Part shown: piece by piece, positions 1-9,289 of the stretch
How positions within the stretch are numbered: position 1 is the first letter of the stretch
Layout: each line of letters opens with the position of its first letter
Source: Gammaproteobacteria bacterium
GTDB lineage: Bacteria; Pseudomonadota; Gammaproteobacteria; Pseudomonadales; Azotimanducaceae
Assembly (NCBI GenBank): GCA_030433075.1
Contig: JAUILI010000013.1
Location: forward strand, 1-44,289
Length of the DNA: 44,289 bases
Direction of reading: 5' to 3'
Translations under genes and position numbers: made by a program
The notes under the pieces: model-generated
What the model was told of the DNA's origin: nothing
Database searches by the model: none
The model's input: the letters and a program-made list of their open reading frames with translations, nothing else

Positions 1-854
1 ATGGACTTGGCATCGGACTCGCCCTTCACCACGGCGTTAAAACCGATCCCGCTCTTGTCGGAGCGTTCCTGGATCACCTTATCGAGGCCCGCGAAGGCGC
101 CCCCGCAGATGAACAGGATGTTCTTCGTGTCCACCTGCAGGAATTCCTGCTGGGGGTGCTTTCGACCGCCCTGGGGCGGCACGGAGGCCACGGTGCCCTC
201 AATCAGCTTAAGCAGGGCCTGCTGCACCCCTTCCCCGGACACATCCCGGGTAATGGAGGGGTTATCGGATTTGCGAGAAATCTTGTCGATTTCATCGATG
301 TAGACAATGCCCACCTGGGCCTTGTCAACGTCGTAATCGCACTTCTGAAGCAGCTTTTGAATGATGTTCTCGACGTCTTCGCCGACATAGCCGGCCTCCG
401 TGAGCGTGGTGGCGTCGGCGATGGTGAAGGGCACATCGAGAAGGCGCGCCAGCGTTTCCGCAAGCAGGGTTTTGCCGCTGCCGGTGGGACCAATGAGAAG
501 GATGTTGGACTTCGAAAGCTCGACGTCGTCCTTCTTACCCTTGTAGTTCAGGCGCTTGTAATGGTTATAGACCGCCACGGAAAGCACCCGCTTAGCGCTG
601 TCCTGGCCAATGACGTACTCATCGAGGATGGCTTTGATTTCGTCCGGCTTGGGCAGACGGGTTTGCTCGGATTTCTCCTCGCTCTCCTGCACCTCTTCGC
701 GGATGATGTCGTTGCAGAGCTCGACGCACTCATCGCAAATGAACACGGACGGGCCCGCAATCAGCTTGCGAACCTCATGCTGGCTTTTTCCGCAAAACGA
801 GCAGTACAGCAGCTTACCGCCGTCGTCGCCCTTTCCGTTTTGCTCGTCGCTCAT
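1..854 (-). CDS. clpX: ATP-dependent Clp protease ATP-binding subunit ClpX (C-terminus outside window)
   Basis: AAA+ unfoldase that recognises substrates and threads them into the ClpP chamber in the cytoplasm. The 284 visible residues, of roughly 420 expected, hold the N-terminal zinc-binding domain with Cys18, Cys21, Cys40 and Cys43. They also hold Walker A GPTGSGKT at 122-129, the pore loop GYVG at 155-158, Walker B VYIDEID at 184-190, the RKH loop at 231-233 and the ClpP-docking IGF loop at 270-272. The start ATG is at 854; the gene runs off the left edge, so it is partial only because of the window. It lies 79 bases downstream of clpP on the same strand, the usual clpP-clpX order. Identification is certain. 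Confidence 0.97.
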   Translation of the reverse strand, partial: MSDEQNGKGDDGGKLLYCSFCGKSQHEVRKLIAGPSVFICDECVELCNDIIREEVQESEEKSEQTRLPKPDEIKAILDEYVIGQDSAKRVLSVAVYNHYKRLNYKGKKDDVELSKSNILLIGPTGSGKTLLAETLARLLDVPFTIADATTLTEAGYVGEDVENIIQKLLQKCDYDVDKAQVGIVYIDEIDKISRKSDNPSITRDVSGEGVQQALLKLIEGTVASVPPQGGRKHPQQEFLQVDTKNILFICGGAFAGLDKVIQERSDKSGIGFNAVVKGESDAKS

Positions 855-933
855 GCCAGACCCTCGGCCGTCATCAATTCTTCAAATACCATGCGTTCTG
901 CAGGCCCATATTGCAAGCCCAGGGCGCTGAGTC

Positions 934-1575
934 CTAGGCCGCGTCGCTTTCCGCTGCGCCGGGTTTCCGAGGCCGCTGCACCGTATCGATCAGACCGTAG
1001 GTGGCGGCCTCATCCGGGGTCATCCAGCGGTCCCGGTCCGTGTCCTTGGCGATCTGCTCAATGCTCTGCCCCGTGTGGCTGGCCAGAATTTCATTGAGCT
1101 GGGTCCGCATACGGAGAATTTCCCGAGCCTGGATCTCGATATCCGATGCCACCCCCTGGGAGCCCCCCGAAGGCTGGTGAATCATGATCCGTGCATTGGG
1201 AAGGGCAAAACGCTTACCCGGCGCGCCCGCGGCCAACAGCAAGGCCCCCATGCTCGCGGCGTGACCCACGCACATGGTGAGCACATCGCAGCGGATGAAT
1301 TGCATGGTGTCGTAGATCGCAAGCCCCGCCGTCACCGACCCCCCCGGGGAGTTGATGTACAAATGCACGTCCTTGTCCGGGTTCTCCGACTCGAGGAACA
1401 GCATCTGGGCGACGATGAGATTCGCCATGTGGTCATCGACCGGCCCCACGGCAAAGATGATGCGATCCTTGAGAAGGCGCGAATAGATATCGTAGCCGCG
1501 CTCTCCCCGAGCGGTCTGCTCTACCACCATGGGCACTAGGCCCAGGCCTTGGATCTCGTGGTGATCGCTCATCAC
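934..1575 (-). CDS. clpP: ATP-dependent Clp protease proteolytic subunit ClpP
   Basis: Serine peptidase that forms the double-heptamer chamber working with ClpX or ClpA. At 213 residues it has the usual length. The catalytic triad is visible as Ser108 in GHAASMGA, His133 in MIHQP and Asp182 in the DTDRDRW stretch, and the spacing Ser-His 25 and His-Asp 49 equals that of the E. coli enzyme. The N-terminal dozen residues would be a propeptide. Two ATG codons are in tandem (1575 and 1572) and either could be used. It starts 24 bases after tig, so it is probably co-transcribed with tig and clpX. I looked for a sigma-32 promoter just upstream and did not find one. Confidence 0.98.
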   Translation of the reverse strand: MMSDHHEIQGLGLVPMVVEQTARGERGYDIYSRLLKDRIIFAVGPVDDHMANLIVAQMLFLESENPDKDVHLYINSPGGSVTAGLAIYDTMQFIRCDVLTMCVGHAASMGALLLAAGAPGKRFALPNARIMIHQPSGGSQGVASDIEIQAREILRMRTQLNEILASHTGQSIEQIAKDTDRDRWMTPDEAATYGLIDTVQRPRKPGAAESDAA

Positions 1576-1599
1576 AGTCTCGCTTCTTCCCAGTGAATC

Positions 1600-2958
1600 T
1601 TAGCTTTCGGCGCTGTCATCCTCGGCAGCGTCGTTGTCCTCCGAGCCCTTACCCTGCTGCTGCGCTGCCGCCAGGGCGTCCTCGTAGGACATGGCAACGG
1701 TGCTCACGGTCATCTTTTCGAGAAGCCAATCAATGACTTGCTCTTCGATGGCGGCGTTGCGCAGCTGGCTCATCTGCTCGTCGTTACCATGGTACCAGCT
1801 CTTCACCTGCTCCGGCTCATCGTAGGGCGCCGCGATGTCATCGAGCATGGCCTCCACCCGCGCATCATCCGCGGTCATGGCTTGCTCATCCACCACGTGG
1901 GACATGAGCAGCCCGAGCTTGACCCGACGCTCCGCCTGGCTCCTGAAGAGCTCCGCGGGAAGCTGGTGCGGATCCATGCCCTGGCCCCCGAACTGGCGCG
2001 CCATGTCATGCTGCATGCGATGAATTTCTTCATGCACCATGGCCTTCGGCAGGTCGACTTCATGGGTATCGGCCAGCGCGTCCATAACTTGATTCTTCAC
2101 GCGCGTGCGCACGGCGTTGCGAAGCTCCCGCTCCATGTTTGACCGCACTTCCGCCCGGAAGGAGCTGAGCTCCCCGTCTTCCACGCCAAACTGCGTGAAG
2201 AAGGCTTCGTCGAGCTCCGGCATTTCAGCCTTCGCCACGGCCTTAGCCTTGATTTCGAAGACCGCCGCCTGCCCCTTGAGGGCTTCGTTCCCATAGTCCT
2301 CGGGAAAGGTCACCTCGAGGCGCTTCTCGTCTCCGGCCTTGAGGCCCAGGAGCCCCTCTTCGAAGCCTGGGATCATGCGGCCGCTGCCGATCACGATCTT
2401 AGCGTCTTCCGCGGCGCCGCCCTCAAAGGCCTCTTCCCCCAGGTAGCCCGTGAAGTCGACGGTAATCTCGTCGCCGTCCTCGGCTGCCCGGCCCTCTTCC
2501 ACCACAAAGGCCTTCCGCTGTTCCCGGAGGCGTTCGATCATGGTGTCGATGTCGGCTTCCGTGACCTCGGCCTCCGGCGTTTCCACCGTGGCTCCGGAAA
2601 GATCCCCGAGGGTGATCTCCGGGAACACCTCGAAGGTGGCCGCGTAGGCAAACTGGCTGTCGTCATTTTCCGAGACCCACTCGAGGCTCGGTTGCCCCGC
2701 GGGGCGCAGGGACTGCTCTGCCATTGCCTGGAAGACCGTACGCTGCATAAGCTCGCCGGCAACTTCCTGGCGAACCCCAGGGCCGAAGCGACGCTGGATT
2801 TCCTTCAGCGGGACCCGCCCGGGACGGAAGCCCGGCAGGCGTGCACGGCGGGCCGTATCTTGAAGGCGCTTCTGAACCTCCTGCTGGAAGTCCTCCACGG
2901 GAAGCTGCACCGTCATCTTGCGCTCGAGCGCCTCGGTGGTCTCGATCGTTACCTGCAT
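1600..2958 (-). CDS. tig: trigger factor, ribosome-bound chaperone and peptidyl-prolyl isomerase
   Basis: Binds the ribosome at the tunnel exit and shields nascent chains. The 452 residues show the three expected parts. The N-terminal ribosome-binding domain carries the signature GFRPGRVP near residues 44-51 (GFRKGKVP in many relatives). The central FKBP-type isomerase domain runs from about residue 160 to 245, beginning GDEITVDFTGYL. The helical C-terminal chaperone domain ends in an acidic tail rich in Asp and Glu. The gene lies downstream of two tRNA genes and upstream of clpP-clpX, a classic gammaproteobacterial order. No terminator is visible between the tRNAs and tig, so read-through from the tRNA unit is possible. 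Confidence 0.98.
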   Translation of the reverse strand: MQVTIETTEALERKMTVQLPVEDFQQEVQKRLQDTARRARLPGFRPGRVPLKEIQRRFGPGVRQEVAGELMQRTVFQAMAEQSLRPAGQPSLEWVSENDDSQFAYAATFEVFPEITLGDLSGATVETPEAEVTEADIDTMIERLREQRKAFVVEEGRAAEDGDEITVDFTGYLGEEAFEGGAAEDAKIVIGSGRMIPGFEEGLLGLKAGDEKRLEVTFPEDYGNEALKGQAAVFEIKAKAVAKAEMPELDEAFFTQFGVEDGELSSFRAEVRSNMERELRNAVRTRVKNQVMDALADTHEVDLPKAMVHEEIHRMQHDMARQFGGQGMDPHQLPAELFRSQAERRVKLGLLMSHVVDEQAMTADDARVEAMLDDIAAPYDEPEQVKSWYHGNDEQMSQLRNAAIEEQVIDWLLEKMTVSTVAMSYEDALAAAQQQGKGSEDNDAAEDDSAES

Positions 2959-3062
2959 ACTGGTCTCGTTATGGCTGGTTTAAACCGATGGACGCCCGCG
3001 GGGAGCGTGCCGCTTATGACTTCTAGGGTGCCGGCGCGGAGGGAATCAGGAAAGGAGGGAAA

Positions 3063-3139
3063 TGGGGTGGACGATGGGGCTCGAACCCACGACCGCCGGA
3101 ATCACAATCCGGAGCTCTACCAGCTGAGCTACGCCCACC
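3063..3139 (-). tRNA. tRNA-His, anticodon GTG
   Basis: Read on the minus strand, the sequence folds as a full cloverleaf. The acceptor is GTGGGCG paired with CGTCCAC (one G-T wobble). The D arm is GCTC/GAGC, the anticodon stem CCGGA/TCCGG surrounds the loop containing GTG, and the T loop is TTCGAGC. The extra G at position -1 opposite C73, a hallmark of tRNA-His, is at 3139. The CCA end is encoded (3065-3063). It lies 45 bases downstream of tRNA-Arg. Confidence 0.96.
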
Positions 3140-3184
3140 ATAACGCGATGGTGCTACGCCCTTTCCTTCCTGCTGCCCCAGCGT

Positions 3185-3261
3185 TGGCACGCCCGGCAGG
3201 GCTCGAACCTGCAACCCTCGGCTTAGAAGGCCGATGCTCTATCCAGTTGAGCTACGGGCGC
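3185..3261 (-). tRNA. tRNA-Arg, anticodon TCT
   Basis: A minus-strand cloverleaf with acceptor GCGCCCG opposite CGGGCGT, discriminator G73 and encoded CCA. The anticodon loop CTTCTAA gives TCT, which reads AGA and AGG codons. The T loop is TTCGAGC. The first acceptor pair is G1-T72 rather than G-C, which is mildly unusual. Together with tRNA-His it forms a short tRNA unit upstream of tig. In Pseudomonas the equivalent unit is longer and also holds tRNA-Leu; here only Arg and His are present. Confidence 0.95.
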
Positions 3262-3502
3262 CTTGGGTTCGACGCTTTCCCCAACGCTGCGCCGCATCCA
3301 ACCGCTGGCTGCGTCGTTGGAGACGCCCCTTTTCAGGAGGCGCGATGGTACGCCCCCCCTCTTTAGGCGTCAACGCAGGGCCGGCCTTTCCGGCCCCGGA
3401 AGGCGCCCTGCCCTAGGCGCCCCCCGAGCGCCGTGCGAGAATCGTGCTTTGACCCTTGGCGAAGGCGCAAGCAATTTGAATACGGCGGCGGGCGAAGAGC
3501 CC

Positions 3503-4363
3503 ATGGGGCACATTCTCGATGGCCGAGCCATTGCGGAGATCGTTAAGGGCACGGTAAAGGCCGGAGTGGATGCACGGCTGCGCCAGGGACGCTCAGCCCC
3601 AGGGCTGGCCGTGGTGCTAGTGGGAGACGATCCTGCTTCCGAAATCTACGTTCGCAACAAGCATCGGGCCTGCGACGCCGTGGGTATCGTCTCCCAGGTT
3701 CACCGCTATGAGGCCGCCACCGCGCCGGAGGTAGTGCTGGCGCAATTGGACGCCTTAAACGCCGACCCGACGGTGCACGGCATTCTCGTGCAGAGCCCCC
3801 TGCCCCCCCACTTCGACGACGACGCCATCATTGACCGCATCGCCCCGGAAAAGGATGTGGACGGCTTTCATCCCCATAACCTGGGCCGCCTCGCCCAGCG
3901 CCGCCCGGCCCTTCGCCCCTGCACCCCGAAGGGCATCATGACCCTCCTCGGCCATACGGGACGGCCCCTCCGGGGCCAGCACGCGGTGATTGTCGGCGCC
4001 TCCAACCATGTGGGCCGGCCCATGGCCCTGGAGCTGCTGCTCGCGGGCTGCACGGTCACCAGCACCCATAAGTTTACGGAGGACCTCGCGGGGCACGTTC
4101 AGCGCGCCGACCTGGTCATTGCCGCGGCGGGACGGCCGGGGCTTGTGCAAGGGACTTGGATCAAGCCCGGCGCCATCGTCATTGATGTGGGCATTAACCG
4201 CCTCGGTAGCGGCAAAGTGGTGGGCGACGTGGAGTTCGAAGCCGCCCGGGGTCGGGCCGCTTACATCACCCCCGTGCCCGGCGGCGTAGGCCTCATGACC
4301 GTCGCCTCCCTTCTTGAAAACACCCTCCTGGCAGCCGAACTCGCCGACCAAGCGGCTCCCTAG
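3503..4363 (+). CDS. folD: bifunctional methylenetetrahydrofolate dehydrogenase / methenyltetrahydrofolate cyclohydrolase FolD
   Basis: Interconverts 5,10-methylene-, 5,10-methenyl- and 10-formyl-tetrahydrofolate in the cytoplasm with NADP. The 286-residue product shows the catalytic YxxxK pair (Tyr49, Lys53), the ILVQSPLP stretch with the active-site Gln, DVDGFHP with the conserved Asp, and the NADP-binding motif [10 protein letters not shown]. The frame stays open far upstream, but homology starts at the ATG at 3503 (MGHILDGR), preceded by a weak GAAGAG ribosome site. The 241 bases between tRNA-Arg and this start hold no gene I can support. The stop codon is part of the CTAG at 4360-4363 that also ends miaE on the other strand. 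Confidence 0.97.
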   Translation: MGHILDGRAIAEIVKGTVKAGVDARLRQGRSAPGLAVVLVGDDPASEIYVRNKHRACDAVGIVSQVHRYEAATAPEVVLAQLDALNADPTVHGILVQSPLPPHFDDDAIIDRIAPEKDVDGFHPHNLGRLAQRRPALRPCTPKGIMTLLGHTGRPLRGQHAVIVGASNHVGRPMALELLLAGCTVTSTHKFTEDLAGHVQRADLVIAAAGRPGLVQGTWIKPGAIVIDVGINRLGSGKVVGDVEFEAARGRAAYITPVPGGVGLMTVASLLENTLLAAELADQAAP

Positions 4364-4980
4364 GCCAAGGCTGGGAGGCCACTGTGGAATCGAAGCTCGG
4401 GATCCTCGGCTTCGATGAGCCGCGCTTCCTCCGTCCGAAAGTGGGCACAGCGATCGGCTACCGCTTCCGCGCTAAACCGTTCCTCCGCCAGGCGCAGGTA
4501 GGCCTCAAAGTGCCGGGCCTCGGAAGCGAGAAGGCGTCCATAGAAGGTAGCGATGGGCTCCGGTAGGAAGGGCCGTAGCGCATGAAAGCGCTCACAGGAG
4601 CGCGCCTCTACGAAAGCGCCGCACACCAAAAGATCGAGCAGCCGGTCTGGCTCGGCGCTTCGGACCATGGCACGGAGCCCCTGGGCATAGCGACTGGCAC
4701 TCACCGGGCAATGGGCGATCTCTAGCCGTCGCATGAGCGCGGCAACCTGCTCAAAATGGCGGAGTTCCTCCCGGGCGATGCGGCTCATAGCGTCGGCCAG
4801 GGCCCCGTCCCGGTCATAGCGAAACATCAGCGCCAGTGCCGTCGAGGCCGCCTTCTTCTCGCAGTTCGCGTGATCATTCAGCAGCGTGGACAAATCCCCG
4901 GCCGCCGCCTCACACCACGCGCGAGGCGTCCTCGTGCCCAGGAACGCGTGCACCGGGGCGAGCAGCTCGGCGTCAGCCAT
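4360..4980 (-). CDS. miaE: tRNA-(ms2io6A)-hydroxylase MiaE-like di-iron enzyme
   Basis: Hydroxylates the isopentenyl group of the ms2i6A base at position 37 of tRNAs reading UNN codons. The 206-residue all-helical protein carries the expected di-iron ligand sets: Glu41 (CEKKAAS), Glu72 and His75 (EELRHFE), Glu125 (VEARSCE), and Glu154 with His157 (SEARHFE). It resembles the shorter Pseudomonas-type MiaE. Its start overlaps the end of the DUF1289 gene by 8 bases, so it is the last member of the long minus-strand run. It ends in a stop shared as a palindrome with folD, leaving no room for a terminator between the two convergent genes. Confidence 0.9.
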   Translation of the reverse strand: MADAELLAPVHAFLGTRTPRAWCEAAAGDLSTLLNDHANCEKKAASTALALMFRYDRDGALADAMSRIAREELRHFEQVAALMRRLEIAHCPVSASRYAQGLRAMVRSAEPDRLLDLLVCGAFVEARSCERFHALRPFLPEPIATFYGRLLASEARHFEAYLRLAEERFSAEAVADRCAHFRTEEARLIEAEDPELRFHSGLPALA

Positions 4981-5425
4981 AAATCCGTCCCTCTCCTAGC
5001 AGGTAGCGCTCATAGTGGGCCTCGGAAAGGGCCAGAAAGCGCCGATCGATTTCATCGCGAAGCTCCGCAGCGCTCCAGGGCGCCGCCTCCGTCGTCGGGG
5101 CAAGACCATAGGCGCCGAGGCTACGGATATGCCGCGCCCCTCGGCGCAGCAGGCCATAGGCCCGGGAGGCCGGCGTGCCCCCCGTATCATCCGGTATCCG
5201 ATGCTTCTGCCGTTGGGCATCAAGGAGGGTTTCGTCCTCCACGGAAACCAGGGAGAGCACCACCTGGTCCCGAAGGGCCACCAACCGCGCCCAAACCGCT
5301 TGCTTCTCTTCATCGCCGTAGCGATTCCAATTCACGATCTCGTGGGAGAAACGCTTACAGCCCCGGCAAACCAAATCGCCGTAGGTGGTGGAACACAGGC
5401 CGACGCAGGGGGTCTTCACCGCCAT
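4973..5425 (-). CDS. DUF1289 domain-containing protein
   Basis: A 150-residue protein of unknown function. The N-terminal 35 or so residues are a DUF1289 domain with Cys7, Cys11, Cys20 and Cys23 (PCVGLC, then CRGCKR) followed by the family's EIVNW stretch. The four Cys probably bind a metal or an Fe-S cluster; this is inference. A further 110 residues with no motif I know follow, containing GLLRRGARHIRSLGAYGL. It overlaps miaE by 8 bases and starts 2 bases after the purF stop, so translation is probably coupled to both. A link to tRNA modification can only be guessed from position. Confidence 0.85.
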   Translation of the reverse strand: MAVKTPCVGLCSTTYGDLVCRGCKRFSHEIVNWNRYGDEEKQAVWARLVALRDQVVLSLVSVEDETLLDAQRQKHRIPDDTGGTPASRAYGLLRRGARHIRSLGAYGLAPTTEAAPWSAAELRDEIDRRFLALSEAHYERYLLGEGRIYG

Positions 5426-5427
5426 GG

Positions 5428-6948
5428 CTAGCTGTGCTCGGGCAGATCGAGGCGACGCATGGGCCCATCCCCTCGCTCAGCCTTGGCCGCATCCGAGCGA
5501 TGGACGGAGATGGCCGAAAGGTAGCTCGCATCCACATCCCCGGTAACGTAGTGCCCATCGAAGACCGAGCACTCGAAGGCTTCGATTTCCGGGTTCCCTT
5601 CCTTCGCACAGGCGATGAGGTCATCGAGGCGCTGGTAGAACAGGCGATCGGCCCCAATCTGCTGGCAGATCTCCTCCTCCGTGCGACCATGGGCGACGAA
5701 TTCCTCCGGGGCGGGCATGTCGATGCCGTAGACATTTGGATAGCGCACCGGCGGCGCCGCCGAGGCCAGGTAGACCTTTTTCGCCCCCGCTTCGCGAGCC
5801 ATCTCTACAATCTGCTGGGAGGTGGTGCCGCGCACAATGGAGTCATCCACAAGGAGGACCGTCTTTCCTTGAAACTCGAGGTCGATGGCATTGAGCTTTT
5901 GCCGCACCGATTTCCGCCGCTGCTGCTGCCCGGGCATGATGAAGGTCCGACCGATGTAGCGATTCTTGGTAAAGCCTTCCCGAAATTTCACATCCAGCTC
6001 ATAGGCCAGAGGCAGGGCCGCGGTGCGGCTCGTCTCGGGAATGGGGATAACGACATCGATATCGTGCTCCCCGTTCGGAAAGGCTTCGAGGATGCGCTGA
6101 GCGAGCCGCTCCCCCATGCGCAGCCGCGCCTTATAGACGGAGACGTCGTCCATAATGGAGTCCGGGCGAGCCAGATAGACGTGCTCAAAAATGCAGGGCC
6201 GGCATTGGGGGTTTGGAGCGCACTGCTGCGTATGCACCGTGCCCTCGAGGTCCACGAAGAGCGCCTCCCCGGGGGCGATATCCCGGACTAGAGAGAAGTC
6301 GAGCACGTCCAGGGCCACGCTCTCCGACGCCACCATGGTTTCCCGCCCCCCCGCCGTATCACGATGGCCGAAGACCAGGGGACGAATCCCATAGGGATCA
6401 CGAAAGGCCAGGAGGCCGCGGCCCATGATCAGGAGCACCACGGCGTACGCGCCTCGACAACGCTCGTGCACCGCGCGAACGGCGTCGAAGATGTCCTCCG
6501 GGCCCTGCGCCGCAGCCCGGGCCCGCCCCGCAAGCTCATGGGCAAAGACGTTGAGGAGGATTTCCGAATCCGATTCCGTGTTGATGTGCCGCAGGTCGGC
6601 GCGGAACATGGCCTCCTTCAGCGCCTCAGCGTTGGTCAGATTGCCGTTATGGGCTAGGGCAATGCCGTAGGGGGAGTTCACGTACATGGGCTGGGCTTCA
6701 GCGACGCTGGAGGAGCCCGCGGTGGGATAGCGCACGTGGCCTATACCGTGGTGCCCTTGCAAGCGCTCCATGTGTACCTGCTGAAAAACATCCCGCACCA
6801 GACCGTTGGCCTTTCGCATGGATAGGCGTCCACCATCGCTGGTGACGATCCCCGCGGCATCCTGGCCCCGGTGCTGGAGTACCGTGAGCGCATCGTAGAG
6901 CGGTTGGTTGACCGGTCCGGTGCCGTGAATTCCCACAATGCCGCACAT
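5428..6948 (-). CDS. purF: amidophosphoribosyltransferase PurF
   Basis: First committed step of purine synthesis: glutamine and PRPP give phosphoribosylamine. In the 506 residues, Cys2 (MCGIVG) is the glutaminase nucleophile without a propeptide, as in E. coli. Arg73 (HVRYPT), Asn101-Gly102 and Asp127 belong to the glutamine site. [14 protein letters not shown] at 364-377 is the PRPP-binding loop of the phosphoribosyltransferase domain. It starts 15 bases after cvpA, the conserved cvpA-purF pair. No PurR-type operator was recognised, and the gene has no intergenic space for a promoter of its own. Confidence 0.98.
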   Translation of the reverse strand: MCGIVGIHGTGPVNQPLYDALTVLQHRGQDAAGIVTSDGGRLSMRKANGLVRDVFQQVHMERLQGHHGIGHVRYPTAGSSSVAEAQPMYVNSPYGIALAHNGNLTNAEALKEAMFRADLRHINTESDSEILLNVFAHELAGRARAAAQGPEDIFDAVRAVHERCRGAYAVVLLIMGRGLLAFRDPYGIRPLVFGHRDTAGGRETMVASESVALDVLDFSLVRDIAPGEALFVDLEGTVHTQQCAPNPQCRPCIFEHVYLARPDSIMDDVSVYKARLRMGERLAQRILEAFPNGEHDIDVVIPIPETSRTAALPLAYELDVKFREGFTKNRYIGRTFIMPGQQQRRKSVRQKLNAIDLEFQGKTVLLVDDSIVRGTTSQQIVEMAREAGAKKVYLASAAPPVRYPNVYGIDMPAPEEFVAHGRTEEEICQQIGADRLFYQRLDDLIACAKEGNPEIEAFECSVFDGHYVTGDVDASYLSAISVHRSDAAKAERGDGPMRRLDLPEHS

Positions 6949-6963
6949 AACCTACCCCTCGTT

Positions 6964-7452
6964 CTAACGCCAGCCGAGCATAACAAGAAGATCTTCCAGT
7001 GCCCGGGTCAGGAGGAAAAAGCCTTCCCCGAGGGGGGCGCTCAAGCGCCCTACCCCCCACCAGGAATCGGCCCCGAGCAAGGGCTCAAGGACCCCCGCGA
7101 GCACCAGCAGAAAGAGCCCGCCGCGAAGGGCGCCAAAGGCCCCTCCAAGCAGATGGCCCAGAAACCCCAGATCCACATCCAGGGCCCCCAGGAACAACAC
7201 GCGCTGCGCGAAGGTCCCGAGGGCGAGGGCCAGAGCAAAGGCCAGGAAGAAGGCAAAGCGATCCCGGAGGAGCCCCTCTCCCAGCGCCACGGGCAGCCAG
7301 CGAGCGAGCTCCTGAGCCAGACCCACGGCGAACAGCAGCGCAAGGGCCCAAAGCAAAAGGGTCAGCCCTTCCTTTACCGCGCCCCGGAGCACGCCCACGA
7401 GCGTGGTTAGCCCTAGGGCCAGCAGAAGCCCTGCGTCCACTGGAGAAATCAT
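6964..7452 (-). CDS. cvpA: CvpA family inner-membrane protein
   Basis: A 162-residue membrane protein of the CvpA family, named for colicin V production and lately linked to envelope and bile-salt stress. Four hydrophobic stretches are visible, at about 5-25, 29-50, 65-85 and 100-125, with the family's N-terminal pattern (MISPVDAGLL, then RGAVKEGL). The molecular activity is unknown. The ATG overlaps the stop of the SPOR-like gene by 4 bases (ATGA), and purF follows after 15 bases. This folC-dedD-cvpA-purF order is widely conserved. Confidence 0.93.
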   Translation of the reverse strand: MISPVDAGLLLALGLTTLVGVLRGAVKEGLTLLLWALALLFAVGLAQELARWLPVALGEGLLRDRFAFFLAFALALALGTFAQRVLFLGALDVDLGFLGHLLGGAFGALRGGLFLLVLAGVLEPLLGADSWWGVGRLSAPLGEGFFLLTRALEDLLVMLGWR

Positions 7453-8015
7453 GGGCTGCTCCCGGGCTTGACGGCGTGAAAGTAAACCAGGGTGCCGTCA
7501 TAACCAAAGCGCGCCTTCAGCGTTTCCCGCTGCGCCCACAGGACGGCCCCCTGCAAGCGAGGTCCAAGAGCGAGATCATAGCCCAGCGCATCCCCCTCGC
7601 CCTCCCCGGGAAAGATCGGCAGGACATACACCGTAAGCCCGGCCTCCTGAAGCGCGTCCCGGGCGGCGATCGCGGGCTCAAGCTCCGCAAAGCGATCCAG
7701 CACCAGGGAAAAGGGTCCGGCGCCGAGGCTCGCCCCCTCTTCCGCCCCGAGTAAGCTCGCCAGGACCGTTTCCGGAACCGGAAGATGCCGAGGCAAGCCG
7801 CGAAGCGGCGCCTGCCCTTCTTGCCCAAGGCGGCTGAGCCGCGCCCAGCGCGCTGACCCTTCCACCACTTCGGGCCAATCGCTCATCACCTCGGCCAAAT
7901 CCGTGCTGGGCATGGACGGTAAGGGGGTCGGGGGCTCCACGGGGGCGTCAAAAAGCAGGGGCACGCCGGCGGCCAACGCCAACACCCCAGCAAGCACAAG
8001 GAGGGGCCGGCGCAT
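7449..8015 (-). CDS. SPOR-like (DedD-position) membrane-anchored protein
   Basis: A 188-residue protein with an N-terminal hydrophobic anchor (about residues 4-24, LLVLAGVLALAAGVPLLF), a Pro-rich linker, and a C-terminal region of about 75 residues. That region resembles a SPOR domain in pattern: a phenylalanine-led strand (FSLVLDRFAE), a helix with AARDALQEAGL, then a strand and another helix. SPOR domains bind denuded septal peptidoglycan. The match is loose, so the domain call rests partly on position: it lies between folC and cvpA exactly where dedD normally is. Start and the folC stop overlap by one base (TAATG), and its stop overlaps the cvpA start. Confidence 0.7.
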   Translation of the reverse strand: MRRPLLVLAGVLALAAGVPLLFDAPVEPPTPLPSMPSTDLAEVMSDWPEVVEGSARWARLSRLGQEGQAPLRGLPRHLPVPETVLASLLGAEEGASLGAGPFSLVLDRFAELEPAIAARDALQEAGLTVYVLPIFPGEGEGDALGYDLALGPRLQGAVLWAQRETLKARFGYDGTLVYFHAVKPGSSP

Positions 8016-9289
8016 TAGCTTTCTGCCCCTTGGGCCGGCGGTAATAGCGCAGCTTCGGCAGCGGAAACCACGGAAAAGGACCCCAGAAAGCCGATCCGCT
8101 TAAGCCCCTCGCTGCGGGAAGCCGCAAGCGCGCCCTGAAGCGCCTCGGCGCCGAGGGACGGCAGCACGTTAAAGGGTTGCCCAACCTCCTTGCACAGGGG
8201 CGCGAGGCGCGCAGCAAGGGCCTCGCAAGTCTGTCCCCGGGGCCCCGGGGTGGGTACGAAGAGCCAGCGCCGCACCTTCGGCGCCAAGGCCCGAACCATA
8301 CCCTCGGCGTCCTTATCGGCGTAGCTGCCGAAGACCGCAAGATCTAGGGGCGCGTCGAGGCGCTCCGCCAAAAAGGCGGCCGCGTGGGGGTTGTGAGCAA
8401 CATCAAAGAGGAGCGCTTGCCCCGCAAGTGCCCGCCATTGTTGACGACCGGGCGGCGGCGTCATGGCCAAGGCCGCATCGATAAGCGCGCTCGTCAGGGG
8501 ATTTCCGAGGGCCGCCCAGGCTTGGAGCGCACCGAGAAAGCTCGGCGCCGCGACAGGGAAGGGGCGCTGAAGGGGGAAGACCGTGCCTTGGCCAAAGCCC
8601 GTGATAAAGGCTTCCCGCCTAGCACCCTCGTACCGCAGCCCGAAGTCCACGCCCCAGCAGGCGCTTGGGCTGCCGAGGTCGGCGACCCGCTCGAGCACGG
8701 ACGCCGGCGGGTTTGGGTCAGCAATGACGACGGGGCGCCCTGCTCGAAAAACCCCCGCCTTTTCCAGGCCGATAGCCTCCCGGGTGGATCCGAGCCAGCT
8801 TTGATGGTCGAGATCCACGGGGGTGAGCAGGGCCAGGTCCGCGTCGATGATATTCACCGCGTCCAGGCGGCCCCCGAGCCCCACTTCGAGGATGGCCAAA
8901 TCCAAGGCGGCGTCCGCCATGATCAGAAGCGCAGCCAGTATGGCCGTCTCAAAATAGGTCAGGGTGAGGGCACCCCGAGCGGCTTCGATCCGCTCAAAGG
9001 CCTCGACGATCTGTGCATCGCTCGCAGGCGTCCCCTGCACCTGGATGCGTTCATTAAACCGGTGAAGGTGGGGGGACGTGGTATCCCCCACCCGAAGGCC
9101 CTGGGCGAGGGCCAAGGCGCGGAGCGTGGCTACGGCGGAGCCCTTACCATTGGTGCCGGCTACCGTCACGACCGTCGCCCCGGGCCAGGGGGCGCCGAGG
9201 GCCCGCCAAACCTCGCGCAACCGATCCAGGCCCAGATCCATGGCCTTGGGGTGCTGCGTTTCGAGACGCTTAAGCCAGGCGTCTAGCAC
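8015..9289 (-). CDS. folC: bifunctional folylpolyglutamate synthase / dihydrofolate synthase FolC
   Basis: Adds glutamate to dihydropteroate and then to tetrahydrofolates. The 424-residue ligase shows the P-loop GTNGKGS at 45-51, the SPHLHRFNERI folate site region, ILEVGLGGRLDAVN with the metal-binding Glu, and DVAHNPHA near residue 290. The start is a GTG at 9289 that overlaps the end of trpA by 7 bases; the protein begins [10 protein letters not shown], which aligns with the family start. In most gammaproteobacteria accD lies immediately upstream; here trpA does. Confidence 0.96.
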   Translation of the reverse strand: MLDAWLKRLETQHPKAMDLGLDRLREVWRALGAPWPGATVVTVAGTNGKGSAVATLRALALAQGLRVGDTTSPHLHRFNERIQVQGTPASDAQIVEAFERIEAARGALTLTYFETAILAALLIMADAALDLAILEVGLGGRLDAVNIIDADLALLTPVDLDHQSWLGSTREAIGLEKAGVFRAGRPVVIADPNPPASVLERVADLGSPSACWGVDFGLRYEGARREAFITGFGQGTVFPLQRPFPVAAPSFLGALQAWAALGNPLTSALIDAALAMTPPPGRQQWRALAGQALLFDVAHNPHAAAFLAERLDAPLDLAVFGSYADKDAEGMVRALAPKVRRWLFVPTPGPRGQTCEALAARLAPLCKEVGQPFNVLPSLGAEALQGALAASRSEGLKRIGFLGSFSVVSAAEAALLPPAQGAES

